64,000 nucleotides of DNA from Streptococcus dysgalactiae subsp. dysgalactiae (GCF_900459225.1 NZ_UHFH01000003.1:774501-838500), one strand, 5' to 3'. Positions 14,269-23,571 are shown, counted from the stretch's first letter. Made by a program: numbers and translations. Notes: generated by a model from the sequence alone, not told the origin.

Positions 14269-14311
14269 AAAGAGGGAAGGGATCCAAGCTATGGCTTATC
14301 CTTCCTCAATC
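14269..14311 (+). terminator. Probable end of the atp operon
   Basis: Long bulged hairpin: GAGGGAAGGGAT pairs with ATCCTTCCTC, extended by AAGC/GCTT. The following tract (AATCTTTATG) is only moderately U-rich, so it may be a weak terminator or a 3'-end stabiliser. Confidence 0.5.
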
Positions 14312-14550
14312 TTTATGACATCCTTTTTCGAGAGTTTAACCTTATTCTTTTCTCGCGGCAAGTTATTATGGCCAAAGAAATGTGTAAGAGAACTCTTTTT
14401 TTATTGGGACTGTAAGGGATTAGAAACCATCTCTTTATAGAGGTACTGCTTATTAGACCACTGTTTAGAGGTGACATCCAGAAAAAGAGCCATAATTAAC
14501 AAGAGACTCCATTATACTTTGAGCTTTTATGTATGGACGTTCTTGCTTAG
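14312..14550. other. Region after the atp operon without a recognised gene
   Basis: I found no convincing coding region on either strand. One very short hairpin (AAGAG-AA-CTCTT then T's, near 14383-14401) resembles a minimal terminator but is too weak to call. A promoter for the next gene lies at the right edge. Confidence 0.4.
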
Positions 14551-14579
14551 TTGGACGGATCAAAATGGTATGTTATAAT
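14551..14579 (+). promoter_or_regulatory. Promoter of the DUF1146 gene
   Basis: TTGGAC, 17-bp spacer, TATAAT. The -10 box ends only 6 bp before the ATG at 14586, so the expected transcription start falls on or next to the start codon. Confidence 0.7.
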
Positions 14580-14585
14580 AGGTTT

Positions 14586-14822
14586 ATGGAATCACTAATG
14601 AAAATTATTACCTTTTTATGCCATTTATTTTTTATTGGTCTCAGTTACCAACTACTGATTAGCGTGATTGACTGGACAAAGTTTAGTCATCACCACCCAG
14701 AAAATCTTGGCAAGCTGCGTCTTTTTGTATTTCTAGTGGCTATTGCCCTAGGGTATTTGGTGAGCCATTTTATGTTAGAATTAATTCAGATTAGCCAAAC
14801 TCTCTTTTTTGAGTTCCGCTAG
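14586..14822 (+). CDS. DUF1146 (YwzB-like) membrane protein
   Basis: The 78-residue protein has two hydrophobic segments (about residues 5-25 and 45-68) and matches the DUF1146 family found between the ATP synthase operon and murA in Firmicutes; its function is unknown. I chose ATG 14586 over a longer frame because the TATAAT box lies inside the longer version. No ribosome binding site is visible before 14586 or before the second ATG at 14598, and the promoter geometry suggests a leaderless mRNA. Confidence 0.75.
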   Translation: MESLMKIITFLCHLFFIGLSYQLLISVIDWTKFSHHHPENLGKLRLFVFLVAIALGYLVSHFMLELIQISQTLFFEFR

Positions 14823-14844
14823 GATGTCAGCAAAAGATATATGG

Positions 14845-14850
14845 TATAAT
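14845..14850 (+). promoter_or_regulatory. -10 box before murA
   Basis: TATAAT 37 bp before the murA GTG; no good -35 box at the right distance, so transcription may also come from the DUF1146 promoter. Confidence 0.4.
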
Positions 14851-14886
14851 ATGACAACAACTATGAGATAGATATGGGAGAAGATT

Positions 14887-16158
14887 GTGGATAAAATAAT
14901 CATTGAAGGTGGTCAGACACGGTTAGAAGGAGAAGTAGTTATTGAGGGAGCTAAAAATGCAGTTCTTCCTTTGCTAGCAGCAACTATCTTACCTTCAGAA
15001 GGGAAAACAATTCTCAGAAATGTTCCTATTCTTTCTGATGTTTTTACTATGAATCATGTGGTGCGTGGTTTAGATATTACCGTTGAATTTAATGAGGCAG
15101 CTAACGAAATCACAGTTGATGCTTCAGGAAACATTTTAGATGAAGCCCCTTATGAGTACGTGAGCCAAATGCGTGCCTCTATTGTTGTTTTAGGACCTAT
15201 TTTGGCGCGTAATGGCCATGCCAAAGTGTCTATGCCAGGTGGTTGTACAATTGGTAGTAGGCCAATCGATTTGCACTTAAAAGGTCTAGAAGCCATGGGG
15301 GCAAAGATTACTCAAAAAGGTGGAGATATTACCGCTCAAGCAAAACGCTTAAAAGGAGCAACTATCTACATGGATTTCCCATCTGTTGGTGCTACTCAAA
15401 ACTTAATGATGGCTGCTAGTTTGGCTGAAGGCGTGACGGTGATTGAAAACGCAGCTCGCGAGCCAGAAATTGTGGATTTGGCTCAGTTTCTAAATAAAAT
15501 GGGAGCTAAGGTTCGTGGTGCTGGTACAGAGACCCTGACAATCACGGGAGTCACAAATCTTCATGGGGTGGAGCACGATGTGGTTCAAGACCGTATTGAA
15601 GCAGGTACTTTTATGGTTGCAGCGGCTATGACATCAGGAAATATCTTGGTCAAAGATGCAGTTTGGGAACATAATCGTCCTCTCATTTCGAAGTTAATAG
15701 AAATGGGGGTTTCGGTTACAGAAGAAGAAAAAGGTATTCGTGTGCAAGCTGATACGAGCAAACTTAAACCTGTATCAGTTAAAACCTTACCTCATCCAGG
15801 CTTTCCAACAGATATGCAAGCACAATTTACGGCCCTTATGGCTGTGGTCAAAGGTGAATCCACTATGGTTGAGACAGTCTTTGAGAATCGTTTTCAACAC
15901 TTAGAAGAAATGCGACGCATGGGCTTACAATCTGAAATTCTAAGGGATACTGCCATGATTCATGGGGGTCAAGAATTACAAGGAGCACCGGTCATGTCAA
16001 CAGATTTACGAGCTAGCGCTGCTCTTATTTTGACAGGAATGGTTGCCCAAGGCACAACAACTGTTACCAAGCTGACCCACTTGGACCGTGGTTATTATCA
16101 ATTTCATGAGAAATTGGCTAAACTGGGGGCTTCAATCCACCGTATAAGCGAGGACTAG
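14887..16158 (+). CDS. murA: UDP-N-acetylglucosamine 1-carboxyvinyltransferase
   Basis: First committed step of peptidoglycan synthesis, transferring enolpyruvate from PEP to UDP-GlcNAc in the cytoplasm. The 423-residue protein has the PEP-reactive cysteine (about Cys120) in [15 protein letters not shown], the target of fosfomycin, and the paired EPT domains. The start is GTG with GGGAGAAG upstream. Streptococci usually carry two MurA paralogues; which one this is cannot be settled by reading. Confidence 0.95.
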   Translation: MDKIIIEGGQTRLEGEVVIEGAKNAVLPLLAATILPSEGKTILRNVPILSDVFTMNHVVRGLDITVEFNEAANEITVDASGNILDEAPYEYVSQMRASIVVLGPILARNGHAKVSMPGGCTIGSRPIDLHLKGLEAMGAKITQKGGDITAQAKRLKGATIYMDFPSVGATQNLMMAASLAEGVTVIENAAREPEIVDLAQFLNKMGAKVRGAGTETLTITGVTNLHGVEHDVVQDRIEAGTFMVAAAMTSGNILVKDAVWEHNRPLISKLIEMGVSVTEEEKGIRVQADTSKLKPVSVKTLPHPGFPTDMQAQFTALMAVVKGESTMVETVFENRFQHLEEMRRMGLQSEILRDTAMIHGGQELQGAPVMSTDLRASAALILTGMVAQGTTTVTKLTHLDRGYYQFHEKLAKLGASIHRISED

Positions 16159-16161
16159 TTT

Positions 16162-16350
16162 ATGACAAGTGGTTGGAGATATGTTGTAAGACAGTTATTG
16201 CTCATCTTAGGAATTGCTTTGTTAGCTTGCTTATTTTTAGCTTTTGGTCTAATGGTAGGTTACAGCTTTATGGGCGATGGGGGAAATCCTTGGTCTATCT
16301 TATCTTTAGATAAGTGGGCAGAGTTAGTGAATAAATTTACTGGAAAGTAG
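16162..16350 (+). CDS. epuA: EpuA family small membrane protein
   Basis: The 62-residue protein has one membrane helix (about residues 9-33) and the C-terminal pattern GNPWSILSLDKWAELVNKFTG. It sits between murA and endA, the classical position of epuA in streptococci. It is often mislabelled 'RNA polymerase subunit beta'. Its molecular role is not known. Confidence 0.85.
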   Translation: MTSGWRYVVRQLLLILGIALLACLFLAFGLMVGYSFMGDGGNPWSILSLDKWAELVNKFTGK

Positions 16351-16366
16351 GCTTTGCCTACTTTTT
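16344..16366 (+). terminator. Intrinsic terminator after epuA
   Basis: AAAGTAGGC-TTT-GCCTACTTT hairpin with a T-run; the 5' arm includes the epuA stop codon. Confidence 0.7.
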
Positions 16367-16385
16367 ATAGCATTTGAGAGGAAGT

Positions 16386-17252
16386 ATGTTAATAAGGAAA
16401 AAACAAAAAAGGGTGCTTAATTCCTTCTTATTGATTTTGTTAGTGTTGGGGTCTAGTTACCTTGCTAAGAGTGATTTCATAGCTAGCAATCACCCTATTA
16501 AGCAAATTTATCGTACCGTTTTGGGAGATAAGGGTGAATCATCATCAGAATCAAAAGAAGTCCATAGTGAGGTTCCCACAGAAGCCCTATCCGCTTCTGT
16601 CTTAACCAAATCCATTAAGGAACAATTAGCTTCCGATATTGAATGGAATGGAGCAGGCGCCTATATTATCAACAGGAACAAAACAGATTTAACCGCAAGC
16701 GTAGCCAGTCTGCCCTATGCCAATAATGAAACCAAATGGGTTCAAGGACAAAAGGTTCCTACTAGAGCTAATGCCTTACTTACTAAGTCGACACGACAGT
16801 ATCGGAATCGCTATCAAACGGACAATGCTTATCGTACCTTCAAGCCTGCTGGTTGGCACCAATTACATCACTTAAAAGGAAATTATGATCATGCAGTTGA
16901 TAGAGGACATTTGCTAGGTTATGCTTTAGTTGGTGGACTGAAAGGTTTTGATGCTTCTACCAGTAATCCTGATAATATTGCCACTCAACTAAGTTGGGCC
17001 AATCAAGCAGATAAACCCTATTCGACAGGTCAAAATTACTATGAAGGCTTAGTACGTCGTGCATTGGATAAGGGTAAAAGGGTCCGTTATCGTGTTACCT
17101 TGCTTTATGATGGTGATAATCTCTTAGCCAGTGGTAGCCAGTTAGAGGCCAAATCTGCCGATGGGAGTTTAGCATTTAACGTGTTTGTTCCAAATGTCCA
17201 AGCAGGGCTGACGGTTGATTATCGAACAGGACAGATTGCCATCAATCCCTAG
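16386..17252 (+). CDS. endA: DNA/RNA non-specific endonuclease, EndA type
   Basis: The 288-residue protein has an N-terminal membrane anchor or signal segment (about residues 10-30) and a beta-beta-alpha-metal nuclease domain with the DRGH catalytic motif in NYDHAVDRGHLLGYAL. EndA degrades one strand during DNA uptake in competent pneumococci and can act as a surface DNase; the role here is inferred. The ATG at 16386 follows GAGAGGAAG; a TTG 12 bases earlier is unlikely because it precedes the ribosome site. Confidence 0.9.
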   Translation: MLIRKKQKRVLNSFLLILLVLGSSYLAKSDFIASNHPIKQIYRTVLGDKGESSSESKEVHSEVPTEALSASVLTKSIKEQLASDIEWNGAGAYIINRNKTDLTASVASLPYANNETKWVQGQKVPTRANALLTKSTRQYRNRYQTDNAYRTFKPAGWHQLHHLKGNYDHAVDRGHLLGYALVGGLKGFDASTSNPDNIATQLSWANQADKPYSTGQNYYEGLVRRALDKGKRVRYRVTLLYDGDNLLASGSQLEAKSADGSLAFNVFVPNVQAGLTVDYRTGQIAINP

Positions 17253-17274
17253 ACTAAAAATCCATGATTTAGGA

Positions 17275-17303
17275 TTGTCACTAAGCACTTTTTTTGATAG
17301 AAT
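17275..17303 (+). promoter_or_regulatory. Promoter of the T-box-pheS transcript
   Basis: TTGTCA, 17-bp spacer, TAGAAT, upstream of the T-box leader. Confidence 0.65.
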
Positions 17304-17329
17304 AGAGCTAATTGAATAAGTGTCTATGA

Positions 17330-17515
17330 GACTAGTACTAATAGGGAAATTAACAGGGAGTGAGGGCCGTGACTGGAAGCCTTCTGAAGGGAACTATTAG
17401 GAATTCACTCAGCTAGAGACAATTAATTAAGGTCTGATAACATCAGATAAAAACGGATGGTACCGCGTGTCAACGCTCCGCTTATGAAGTGGAGTAGTGG
17501 CACGCTTTTTTCATC
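17330..17515 (+). promoter_or_regulatory. T-box riboswitch, Phe-specific
   Basis: The leader contains the conserved T-box sequence GGATGGTACCGCGTG (17455-17469), which pairs with the acceptor end of uncharged tRNA, followed by a competing terminator: CGTGTCAACGCTCC pairs with GTGGAGTAGTGGCACG and then T6. Stem I lies at about 17355-17410; TTC at 17404-17406, in a loop context closed by GAGTGA/TCACTC-type pairing, fits a Phe specifier codon. Low charged tRNA-Phe would favour readthrough into pheS. A longer pheS frame runs through the terminator and is rejected. Confidence 0.93.
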
Positions 17516-17534
17516 GCTAAAAGAAGGGAAAACT

Positions 17535-18578
17535 ATGGATTTACAAGTACAATTAGAGGAATTAAAAACAAAAACATTGGAGACTCTCCAATCTTTGACG
17601 GGGAATCATACCAAAGAACTGCAAGATTTGCGCGTAGCTGTTCTTGGGAAAAAGGGATCTTTGACAGAATTACTAAAGGGGCTAAAAGACTTGTCTAATG
17701 ACTTGCGTCCTGTGGTTGGTAAACAGGTGAACGAAGTTCGTGACTTATTGACAAAAGCCTTTGAAGAACAGGCTAAAATTGTAGAAGCTGCTAAAATTCA
17801 GGCCCAACTTGATGCTGAAAGCATTGATGTGACTTTACCGGGTCGTCAAATGACTCTGGGTCACCATCATGTGTTAACACAAACCAGTGAAGAAATCGAA
17901 GATATTTTCTTAGGAATGGGTTTTCAGATTATTGATGGCTTTGAGGTGGAGAAAGATTATTATAACTTTGAGCGCATGAATTTGCCAAAGGATCACCCTG
18001 CCCGTGACATGCAAGATACGTTTTATATCACAGAAGAAATCTTGTTACGGACTCATACAAGTCCTGTTCAGGCCCGTACTCTTGATCAACATGATTTTTC
18101 AAAAGGCCCTTTAAAAATGGTTTCTCCAGGTCGTGTTTTCCGTCGAGACACCGATGATGCTACCCACTCACATCAATTCCATCAAATTGAAGGTTTGGTT
18201 GTGGGCAAAAATATTTCCATGGGAGACCTCAAAGGAACTCTCGAAATGATTATCAAGAAAATGTTTGGTGACGAACGTAGCATTCGTTTGCGCCCTTCAT
18301 ACTTCCCATTTACAGAACCATCTGTTGAAGTGGATGTTTCTTGTTTCAAATGTGGTGGTAAAGGTTGCAATGTCTGTAAGAAAACAGGTTGGATTGAAAT
18401 CCTTGGTGCTGGTATGGTTCACCCAAGTGTCTTGGAAATGTCAGGTATTGATGCACAAGAATATTCAGGCTTTGCCTTTGGTTTAGGTCAAGAGCGAATT
18501 GCCATGTTGCGTTATGGCATTAATGACATTCGTGGTTTCTATCAAGGTGATCAACGTTTCTCCGAACAATTTAAATAA
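17535..18578 (+). CDS. pheS: Phenylalanyl-tRNA synthetase alpha subunit
   Basis: Catalytic subunit of the alpha2-beta2 enzyme, 347 residues. It has an N-terminal coiled-coil arm (about 1-85) and the class II catalytic core with motif 2 around [23 protein letters not shown] and motif 3 in [17 protein letters not shown]. The ATG at 17535 follows AGAAGGGAA. Controlled by the T-box just upstream. Confidence 0.96.
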   Translation: MDLQVQLEELKTKTLETLQSLTGNHTKELQDLRVAVLGKKGSLTELLKGLKDLSNDLRPVVGKQVNEVRDLLTKAFEEQAKIVEAAKIQAQLDAESIDVTLPGRQMTLGHHHVLTQTSEEIEDIFLGMGFQIIDGFEVEKDYYNFERMNLPKDHPARDMQDTFYITEEILLRTHTSPVQARTLDQHDFSKGPLKMVSPGRVFRRDTDDATHSHQFHQIEGLVVGKNISMGDLKGTLEMIIKKMFGDERSIRLRPSYFPFTEPSVEVDVSCFKCGGKGCNVCKKTGWIEILGAGMVHPSVLEMSGIDAQEYSGFAFGLGQERIAMLRYGINDIRGFYQGDQRFSEQFK

Positions 18579-18787
18579 AACGAGTCGTTTGAAGACCTTT
18601 GTCAGCTATTTTATCTAAGATTGAGTGAAAGCTGATAGGTAATGATAATAGGTTAATTGTCTAAGGGGAAAGTCCCTCTCGTTTCAACGTCATAAGGGTT
18701 TTGACTTGGAATTTAAAATACGAAAGGAAATGACTCAAATCACGGCTTGAGAGCTTTCTCTAGCCGAGTGATTTGGGCACTAAAATT
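18579..18787 (+). other. pheS-pheT spacer with a hairpin
   Basis: A 209-bp gap between two subunits of one enzyme. It contains a hairpin at about 18733-18772: CAAATCACGGCT pairs with AGCCGAGTGATTTG, without a T-run, ending 16 bases before the pheT ATG. No gene is recognisable. Confidence 0.5.
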
Positions 18788-21193
18788 ATGTTAGTATCTT
18801 ATAAATGGTTAAAAGAATTAGTAGATATCGATGTGACGCCAGCAGCACTTGCTGAGAAAATGTCAACAACGGGTATTGAGGTAGAAGGAATTGAAGTCCC
18901 TGCAGATGGTTTATCAAAACTGGTTGTGGGGCATGTGCTTTCTTGCGAAGATGTGCCAGAGACACATTTGCATTTGTGTCAGGTAGATACAGGTGATGAA
19001 ACGCCACGTCAAATTGTGTGTGGCGCACCAAACGTGAAAGCAGGGATTAAGGTTATCGTGGCTGTGCCAGGTGCTCGTATTGCAGATAATTATAAAATCA
19101 AAAAAGGCAAAATCCGAGGCATGGAATCTCTTGGCATGATTTGTTCCTTGCAAGAACTTGGTTTGTCAGATAGTATCATTCCAAAAGAATTTTCAGACGG
19201 TATTCAAATCTTGCCAGAAGAGGCTGTGCCAGGTGATGCCATTTTTAAATACCTTGACTTGGATGATCATATTATTGAATTGTCTATTACACCTAACCGT
19301 GCAGATGCGCTTTCTATGCGAGGTGTGGCACATGAAGTCGCAGCTATTTATGGCAAGTCAATATCATTTCCAGAAAAAAATCTACAAGAATCTGATAAGG
19401 CAACTTCAGAAGCCATTGAAGTGGCCATTGCCTCTGATAAAGTTCTAACTTACGCTAGCCGTGTCGTGAAAAATGTCAAAGTTAAGCCAAGTCCACAATG
19501 GTTGCAAAACCTTTTAATGAATGCTGGTATTCGTCCTATTAATAATGTGGTTGATGTGACCAACTATGTGCTCTTGTACTTTGGTCAACCTATGCATGCT
19601 TTTGATTATGATAAATTTGAAGACCATAAGATTGTGGCGCGTGCGGCTCGTCAAGGGGAAAGTATAGTCACACTTGATGGTGAAAAACGGGAATTGACCA
19701 CTGAGGATCTTGTTATTACCGTGGCTGACAAACCAGTTGCTTTAGCAGGTGTTATGGGTGGTCAAGCCACTGAAATTGATGCCAACTCTCAGACGGTTGT
19801 TCTTGAAGCAGCTGTTTTCGATGGCAAATCGATTCGTAAAACGAGTGGTCGTTTAAACCTTCGTTCGGAATCATCTTCACGCTTTGAAAAAGGTGTTAAC
19901 TATGCAACTGTTTTAGAAGCACTTGACTTTGCAGCGGCTATGTTACAAGAATTGGCAGAAGGTCAGGTCTTATCAGGCCATGTTCAAGCTGGTCAATTGG
20001 CAACAGAACCTGTTGAAGTCTCAACTAGCCTTGACTATGTGAATGTTCGTTTAGGAACAGAGTTAACTTTTAAAGACATTCAAACTGTTTTTGATCAACT
20101 TGGCTTTGGACTAACAGGAGATGAAACAAGCTTCACGGTAGCTGTTCCGCGCCGTCGTTGGGATATTAGTATTCCGGCTGATTTGGTGGAAGAAATTGCG
20201 CGTATTTATGGTTATGATAAGTTGCCAACAACCTTACCAGAGGCAGGAGGAACAGCTGCAGAATTAACGCCAACACAGGCCCTTCGTCGTAAAGTCCGTG
20301 GCTTAGCGGAAGGATTGGGCTTGACTGAAATCATTTCGTATGCCTTGACAACACCAGAGAAAGCTGTCGAGTTTGCAGTGGCACCAAGTCACCTGACAGA
20401 ACTCATGTGGCCAATGTCTGTAGAACGTTCAGCACTACGTCAAAATATGGTTTCAGGGATGTTAGATACGGTTGCCTATAATGTGGCTCGTAAACAAAGT
20501 AACTTGGCTCTTTATGAAATTGGGAAAATCTTTGAACAAGAAGCTAATCCAAAAGAAGATCTTCCTAATGAAGTGAACCATTTTGCTTTTGCTATTTGTG
20601 GCTTAGTGGCACAAAAAGATTTCCAAACCCAAGCACAGGTGGTTGATTTTTATCATGCTAAGGGTATCTTGGATACTTTATTTGCAAACCTTAATCTCAA
20701 GGTTCAATATGTGCCAACCAAAGACTTAGCAAGCATGCATCCAGGCCGAACAGCGCTTATCCTGTTAGATGAGCAAGTGATTGGATTTGTTGGTCAAGTT
20801 CATCCAGGAACAGCAAAGGCTTATAGTATTCCTGAAACCTATGTGGCAGAATTGGATATGGCTGCTTTAGAAGCAGCTTTGCCAAGTAATCAAACTTTTG
20901 CGGAAATCACAAAATTCCCTGCTATGACACGTGATATTGCCTTGCTACTGGACCGTGAGGTGAGTCATCAGGCCATTGTAACAGCTATTGAATCGGCAGG
21001 TATAAAACGCTTGACTAAGATTAAGCTCTTTGACGTGTATGAAGGAGCAACCATTCAGGCTGGCAAAAAATCAATGGCTTATAGCCTCACTTTCCAAAAT
21101 CCAAATGACAATTTAACGGACGAAGAAGTTGCCAAATACATGGAAAAAATGACTAAGGCACTGACAGAACAAGTCGGCGCTGAAGTACGTTAA
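18788..21193 (+). CDS. pheT: Phenylalanyl-tRNA synthetase beta subunit
   Basis: The 801-residue protein has an N-terminal EMAP-type tRNA-binding domain (about 40-150), B3/B4 editing domain, B5 domain, a catalytic-like core and a C-terminal ferredoxin-fold anticodon-binding domain (about 710-801). ATG 18788 gives the conserved [15 protein letters not shown] start; a TTG five codons earlier is less likely. The ribosome site is weak and lies just after the hairpin in the spacer. Its natural terminator is split by the IS copy downstream. Confidence 0.95.
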   Translation: MLVSYKWLKELVDIDVTPAALAEKMSTTGIEVEGIEVPADGLSKLVVGHVLSCEDVPETHLHLCQVDTGDETPRQIVCGAPNVKAGIKVIVAVPGARIADNYKIKKGKIRGMESLGMICSLQELGLSDSIIPKEFSDGIQILPEEAVPGDAIFKYLDLDDHIIELSITPNRADALSMRGVAHEVAAIYGKSISFPEKNLQESDKATSEAIEVAIASDKVLTYASRVVKNVKVKPSPQWLQNLLMNAGIRPINNVVDVTNYVLLYFGQPMHAFDYDKFEDHKIVARAARQGESIVTLDGEKRELTTEDLVITVADKPVALAGVMGGQATEIDANSQTVVLEAAVFDGKSIRKTSGRLNLRSESSSRFEKGVNYATVLEALDFAAAMLQELAEGQVLSGHVQAGQLATEPVEVSTSLDYVNVRLGTELTFKDIQTVFDQLGFGLTGDETSFTVAVPRRRWDISIPADLVEEIARIYGYDKLPTTLPEAGGTAAELTPTQALRRKVRGLAEGLGLTEIISYALTTPEKAVEFAVAPSHLTELMWPMSVERSALRQNMVSGMLDTVAYNVARKQSNLALYEIGKIFEQEANPKEDLPNEVNHFAFAICGLVAQKDFQTQAQVVDFYHAKGILDTLFANLNLKVQYVPTKDLASMHPGRTALILLDEQVIGFVGQVHPGTAKAYSIPETYVAELDMAALEAALPSNQTFAEITKFPAMTRDIALLLDREVSHQAIVTAIESAGIKRLTKIKLFDVYEGATIQAGKKSMAYSLTFQNPNDNLTDEEVAKYMEKMTKALTEQVGAEVR

Positions 21194-21208
21194 GAAAAAG
21201 GAACTGAG
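21194..21208 (+). terminator. 5' arm of the pheT terminator, cut by the IS
   Basis: AAAAAGGAACTGAG is the left arm of a terminator whose right part lies at 22643-22669. Removing the IS and one GAG copy restores a continuous hairpin (GGAACTGAGCC / GGCTCGGTTC) with a T-rich tail. Confidence 0.8.
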
Positions 21209-21240
21209 TGAAGTGACCCCCAAAAGTTGGACATTATATT

Positions 21241-22038
21241 TTAAGTTAAGGATTGAGTTCTGTATTGCACAGGACTTAGTCCTTTTAATGTAAGTTTGAT
21301 TCGTTTAGTGTTGTAGTAGTTGATATATTCTGAAATAGCTGTTTTTAATGTTTCGAGGGAAGTAAATTCCTTCTCAAACCCATAAAACATTTCTGTCTTC
21401 AATGTTCCAAAAAAAGATTCCATCATGCCGTTATCTAAGCTATTTCCTTTACGCGACATGGACGGTCTCATTCCATGCACCTCAAGAAAATGATGGTAGT
21501 AAGTGTGTTGATATTGCCATCCTTGGTCACTATGTAAAATAGTGCCCTGGTAAGTTTGTTCAGGAAAAGCCTCGGAAAGCATCGTTTTAAGTTGTTGTAA
21601 GTTTGGCGAGGTAGATAAATGATATGCAATAATCTCACTGTTAAAGCCATCAAGAACTGGTGATAGATACAATTTTTGATCACTAGCAGGAATTGAAAAC
21701 TCTGTGACATCGGTATAACACTTCTTAAGTGGTTGGGTAGCTTTAAATTGACGCTTAATGAGATTATCAGCTTTCTTGCCAACCTCACCTTTATAAGAGT
21801 TATAGCGACGTTTCGCACGGATTCTAGCTTTCAAACCAAGTTCTGTCATCAAACGTTGAACTTTCTTATGATTAACTTTATAGCCTCGATTTTTAAGTTC
21901 GAGGTGAATTCTACGGTAACCATATCTCCCTTTGTTCTCAGAATAAATATCTTGAATAGCTTCTTTTAATTCTTTGTTGTTATCTCCCTGAGTTAGACGT
22001 TTAACCTGATAATAGTAGGTTGATCGAGACAGCTTCAA
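21241..22038 (-). CDS. IS3-family transposase OrfB (integrase part)
   Basis: The 265-residue catalytic part has a DDE domain: first Asp in CYTDVTEF, second in ILHSDQGWQY, Glu in NGMMESFFGTLKTE. The frame is open upstream of the listed TTG, through (in part) EIIQGLINVFDLRILLNIL, and lies -1 relative to orfA. It is therefore normally made as an OrfAB fusion by frameshifting at 22140-22146 rather than from its own start. Confidence 0.9.
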   Translation of the reverse strand: MKLSRSTYYYQVKRLTQGDNNKELKEAIQDIYSENKGRYGYRRIHLELKNRGYKVNHKKVQRLMTELGLKARIRAKRRYNSYKGEVGKKADNLIKRQFKATQPLKKCYTDVTEFSIPASDQKLYLSPVLDGFNSEIIAYHLSTSPNLQQLKTMLSEAFPEQTYQGTILHSDQGWQYQHTYYHHFLEVHGMRPSMSRKGNSLDNGMMESFFGTLKTEMFYGFEKEFTSLETLKTAISEYINYYNTKRIKLTLKGLSPVQYRTQSLT

Positions 22039-22073
22039 AATATTAAGTAGGATTCTTAAATCAAATACATTGA

Positions 22074-22589
22074 TTAGTCCTTGAATGATTTCTGTTGCTC
22101 TTTGAGCCTTGCTTCGACCCTCAATCGGAGTTCTCTCAACTTTTTTAGTACGGCATTCTCCGCTCTAAGGTACTCATTATCATATTGAAGACGCTCTAAT
22201 TCAGTCATTTCTTCAAGTTTTCTCTTTGGTTTGCGTCCCATCTTTACAGGTCTCCCTCTTGATTTCTCAAGAATAGTATACCCGTTTTTCTTGTATTGCG
22301 CTATCCAATTAGGAAGCATTCCCTTGTTTGGTAATCCATAATCTAGAGAAACCTCTAGCTGAGACCTACCTTTCATCAGAACTTCGTTTATGATTTCCTG
22401 CTTTAGTTCAGGAGAATAATACCTATTTTTCCTTTTACAAACACTTTCCAATCCGTGTATATCAATAAGGCGGACCATGTATTGAAGGTTATACTTACTC
22501 ATATTAAATGTTTGACTGATTTTAGGCCATGTCCAACCAGATTGTCGTAAGCGATAGATTTCAATTTTATCTTCATAACTTAATTTCAT
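22074..22589 (-). CDS. IS3-family OrfA (DNA-binding part)
   Basis: The 171-residue protein has two helix-turn-helix units (MKLSYEDKIEIYRLRQSGWT... and SPELKQEIINEVLMKGRSQL...) and a C-terminal leucine-zipper-like stretch LERLQYDNEYLRAENAVLKKL. I chose ATG 22589, preceded by GGGGTG at 7 nt, over an upstream TTG lying in the hairpin. Confidence 0.88.
   Translation of the reverse strand: MKLSYEDKIEIYRLRQSGWTWPKISQTFNMSKYNLQYMVRLIDIHGLESVCKRKNRYYSPELKQEIINEVLMKGRSQLEVSLDYGLPNKGMLPNWIAQYKKNGYTILEKSRGRPVKMGRKPKRKLEEMTELERLQYDNEYLRAENAVLKKLRELRLRVEARLKEQQKSFKD
22140..22146 (-). promoter_or_regulatory. Programmed -1 frameshift site of the IS
   Basis: On the minus strand the heptamer A_AAA_AAG is in the orfA frame (CTA AAA AAG TTG). 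A -1 slip enters the orfB frame, which stays open to the end. Confidence 0.85.
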
Positions 22590-22591
22590 AG

Positions 22592-22635
22592 AAAAACACC
22601 CCAAAAGTTAGATTTGTTGTCTAACTTTTGGGGTG
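22592..22635 (-). terminator. Terminator-like hairpin at the IS left end
   Basis: A perfect 16-bp stem CACCCCAAAAGTTAGA / TCTAACTTTTGGGGTG, then TTTTTC just before the orfA ATG. The 3' arm contains the GGGGTG ribosome site of orfA. Confidence 0.8.
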
Positions 22636-22642
22636 CAGTTCA

Positions 22643-22669
22643 GAGCCTCAAAGGCTCGGTTCTTTTCTG
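22643..22669 (+). terminator. 3' part of the pheT terminator
   Basis: GAGCC-TCAAA-GGCTC hairpin followed by GGTTCTTTTC, separated from its outer 5' arm by the IS. Confidence 0.75.
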
Positions 22670-22742
22670 TTATAATAGGGGAAGAAGGAACTCCAACTCA
22701 AATGATTGGAGAAAATATCAGAAAAAGTGGAGGGAAATCAGA

Positions 22743-23120
22743 ATGTACCAGACAAAAATAACAGGAGACCGGCTTTACCACACGGTTTCGGAAGGCTACG
22801 GAGATAGCGTGACCTTATTTGGAAAAACTGATCAAGGGGAAACTCCTATGAGTTTACTGGTCATTGCCTTGTCTTCTTGTGTGACCATGTGTGTGCAGGG
22901 TTTTTACCATCGTCAATTTAAGCAAGATACACTTGCTGTTTCTGTTGAGGCTAGTTATGAGGAAGAAGCTTTTGAACTACTTGTTAGGATTGAGGATGTT
23001 TTAGATGGCAAAAAGAAAGCTGACTTATTGGCTTACATTGGGACCTATTGCCGCGTGAAACGACTCCTCAAACCCGAAGTTACGGTGACCATTACGTTAG
23101 AAGGACTGTCTCATGACTGA
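22743..23120 (+). CDS. OsmC family protein
   Basis: A 125-residue OsmC/Ohr-fold protein. The helix with SSCVTMCVQGF carries the first conserved Cys position of the family. Such proteins reduce organic hydroperoxides, but many OsmC-like members have no assigned substrate. The ATG follows GGAGGG; upstream is TATAAT (22671-22676). It overlaps the next gene by 8 bp. Confidence 0.85.
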   Translation: MYQTKITGDRLYHTVSEGYGDSVTLFGKTDQGETPMSLLVIALSSCVTMCVQGFYHRQFKQDTLAVSVEASYEEEAFELLVRIEDVLDGKKKADLLAYIGTYCRVKRLLKPEVTVTITLEGLSHD

Positions 23121-23499
23121 TGCTTGTTTGAAAACTTACCAAAAACAATGGGCTTATCAAAAGTATTGGGTCATGGCACATTCGCAACAGCATTATAATG
23201 CTTTAAGAGGTTTGTTCAAAGGAAATGAGTGGTCAGAAGAAAAGGTGTTGACTTTTCATTGTTTGATTGAAGAAGCGCAAGCCATTCCTCCTACAGTAAA
23301 AACCTTACGAACGGCATATCAGCATGTTTGGGGGTATTTTAAAAAGGTAGCAAGCCAGGAAGAAAAAGAGCACTTCAAAGATTTGGATGCGCAGTTGGAA
23401 ATTCGATCTGAGGAGATGCTATACTTTTTACAAGAGATGACTGCTCATTATCAGCCCTCTTATCTGCTATCTTGTCGTTTGATTACCACAGGTCCTTAA
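23113..23499 (+). CDS. YbgA / DUF1722 family protein
   Basis: The 128-residue soluble protein matches DUF1722 by QKYWVMAHSQQHYNALRGL near the N-terminus and by its helical C-terminal half. In other bacteria the domain is fused to DUF523 or sits near photolyase genes; its function is unknown. It overlaps the OsmC gene by 8 bp, so the two are co-translated. Confidence 0.8.
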   Translation: MTDACLKTYQKQWAYQKYWVMAHSQQHYNALRGLFKGNEWSEEKVLTFHCLIEEAQAIPPTVKTLRTAYQHVWGYFKKVASQEEKEHFKDLDAQLEIRSEEMLYFLQEMTAHYQPSYLLSCRLITTGP

Positions 23500-23571
23500 A
23501 TGCTAAACAGAAAAGTAGCGATTTCTGGGAAGTTATGTTAAGTTAGTGATATAAATAAGGGGGAATGAGAG

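Larger units (their letters stand above)
21209..22642 (-). mobile_element. IS3-family insertion sequence, complete copy
   Basis: 1434 bp, bounded by imperfect inverted repeats TGAACTGCACCCCAAAAGTT (orfA end, at 22642) and TGAAGTGACCCCCAAAAGTT (orfB end, at 21209), and flanked by a 3-bp direct repeat GAG. It has two overlapping frames joined by an A_AAA_AAG slippery site, the classic IS3 layout, probably IS150 subgroup. Its proteins are nearly identical to those of the copy at 61348. The exact IS name cannot be fixed by reading. Confidence 0.93.

Noticed and set aside
17457-17534. N-terminal extension of pheS from 17457
   Set aside because: It runs through the T-box sequence and its terminator; ATG 17535 has the ribosome site and the conserved N-terminus.
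22614-22742. OsmC protein extended into the IS end
   Set aside because: The extension starts in the IS inverted repeat and crosses the terminator and the promoter; ATG 22743 follows GGAGGG.
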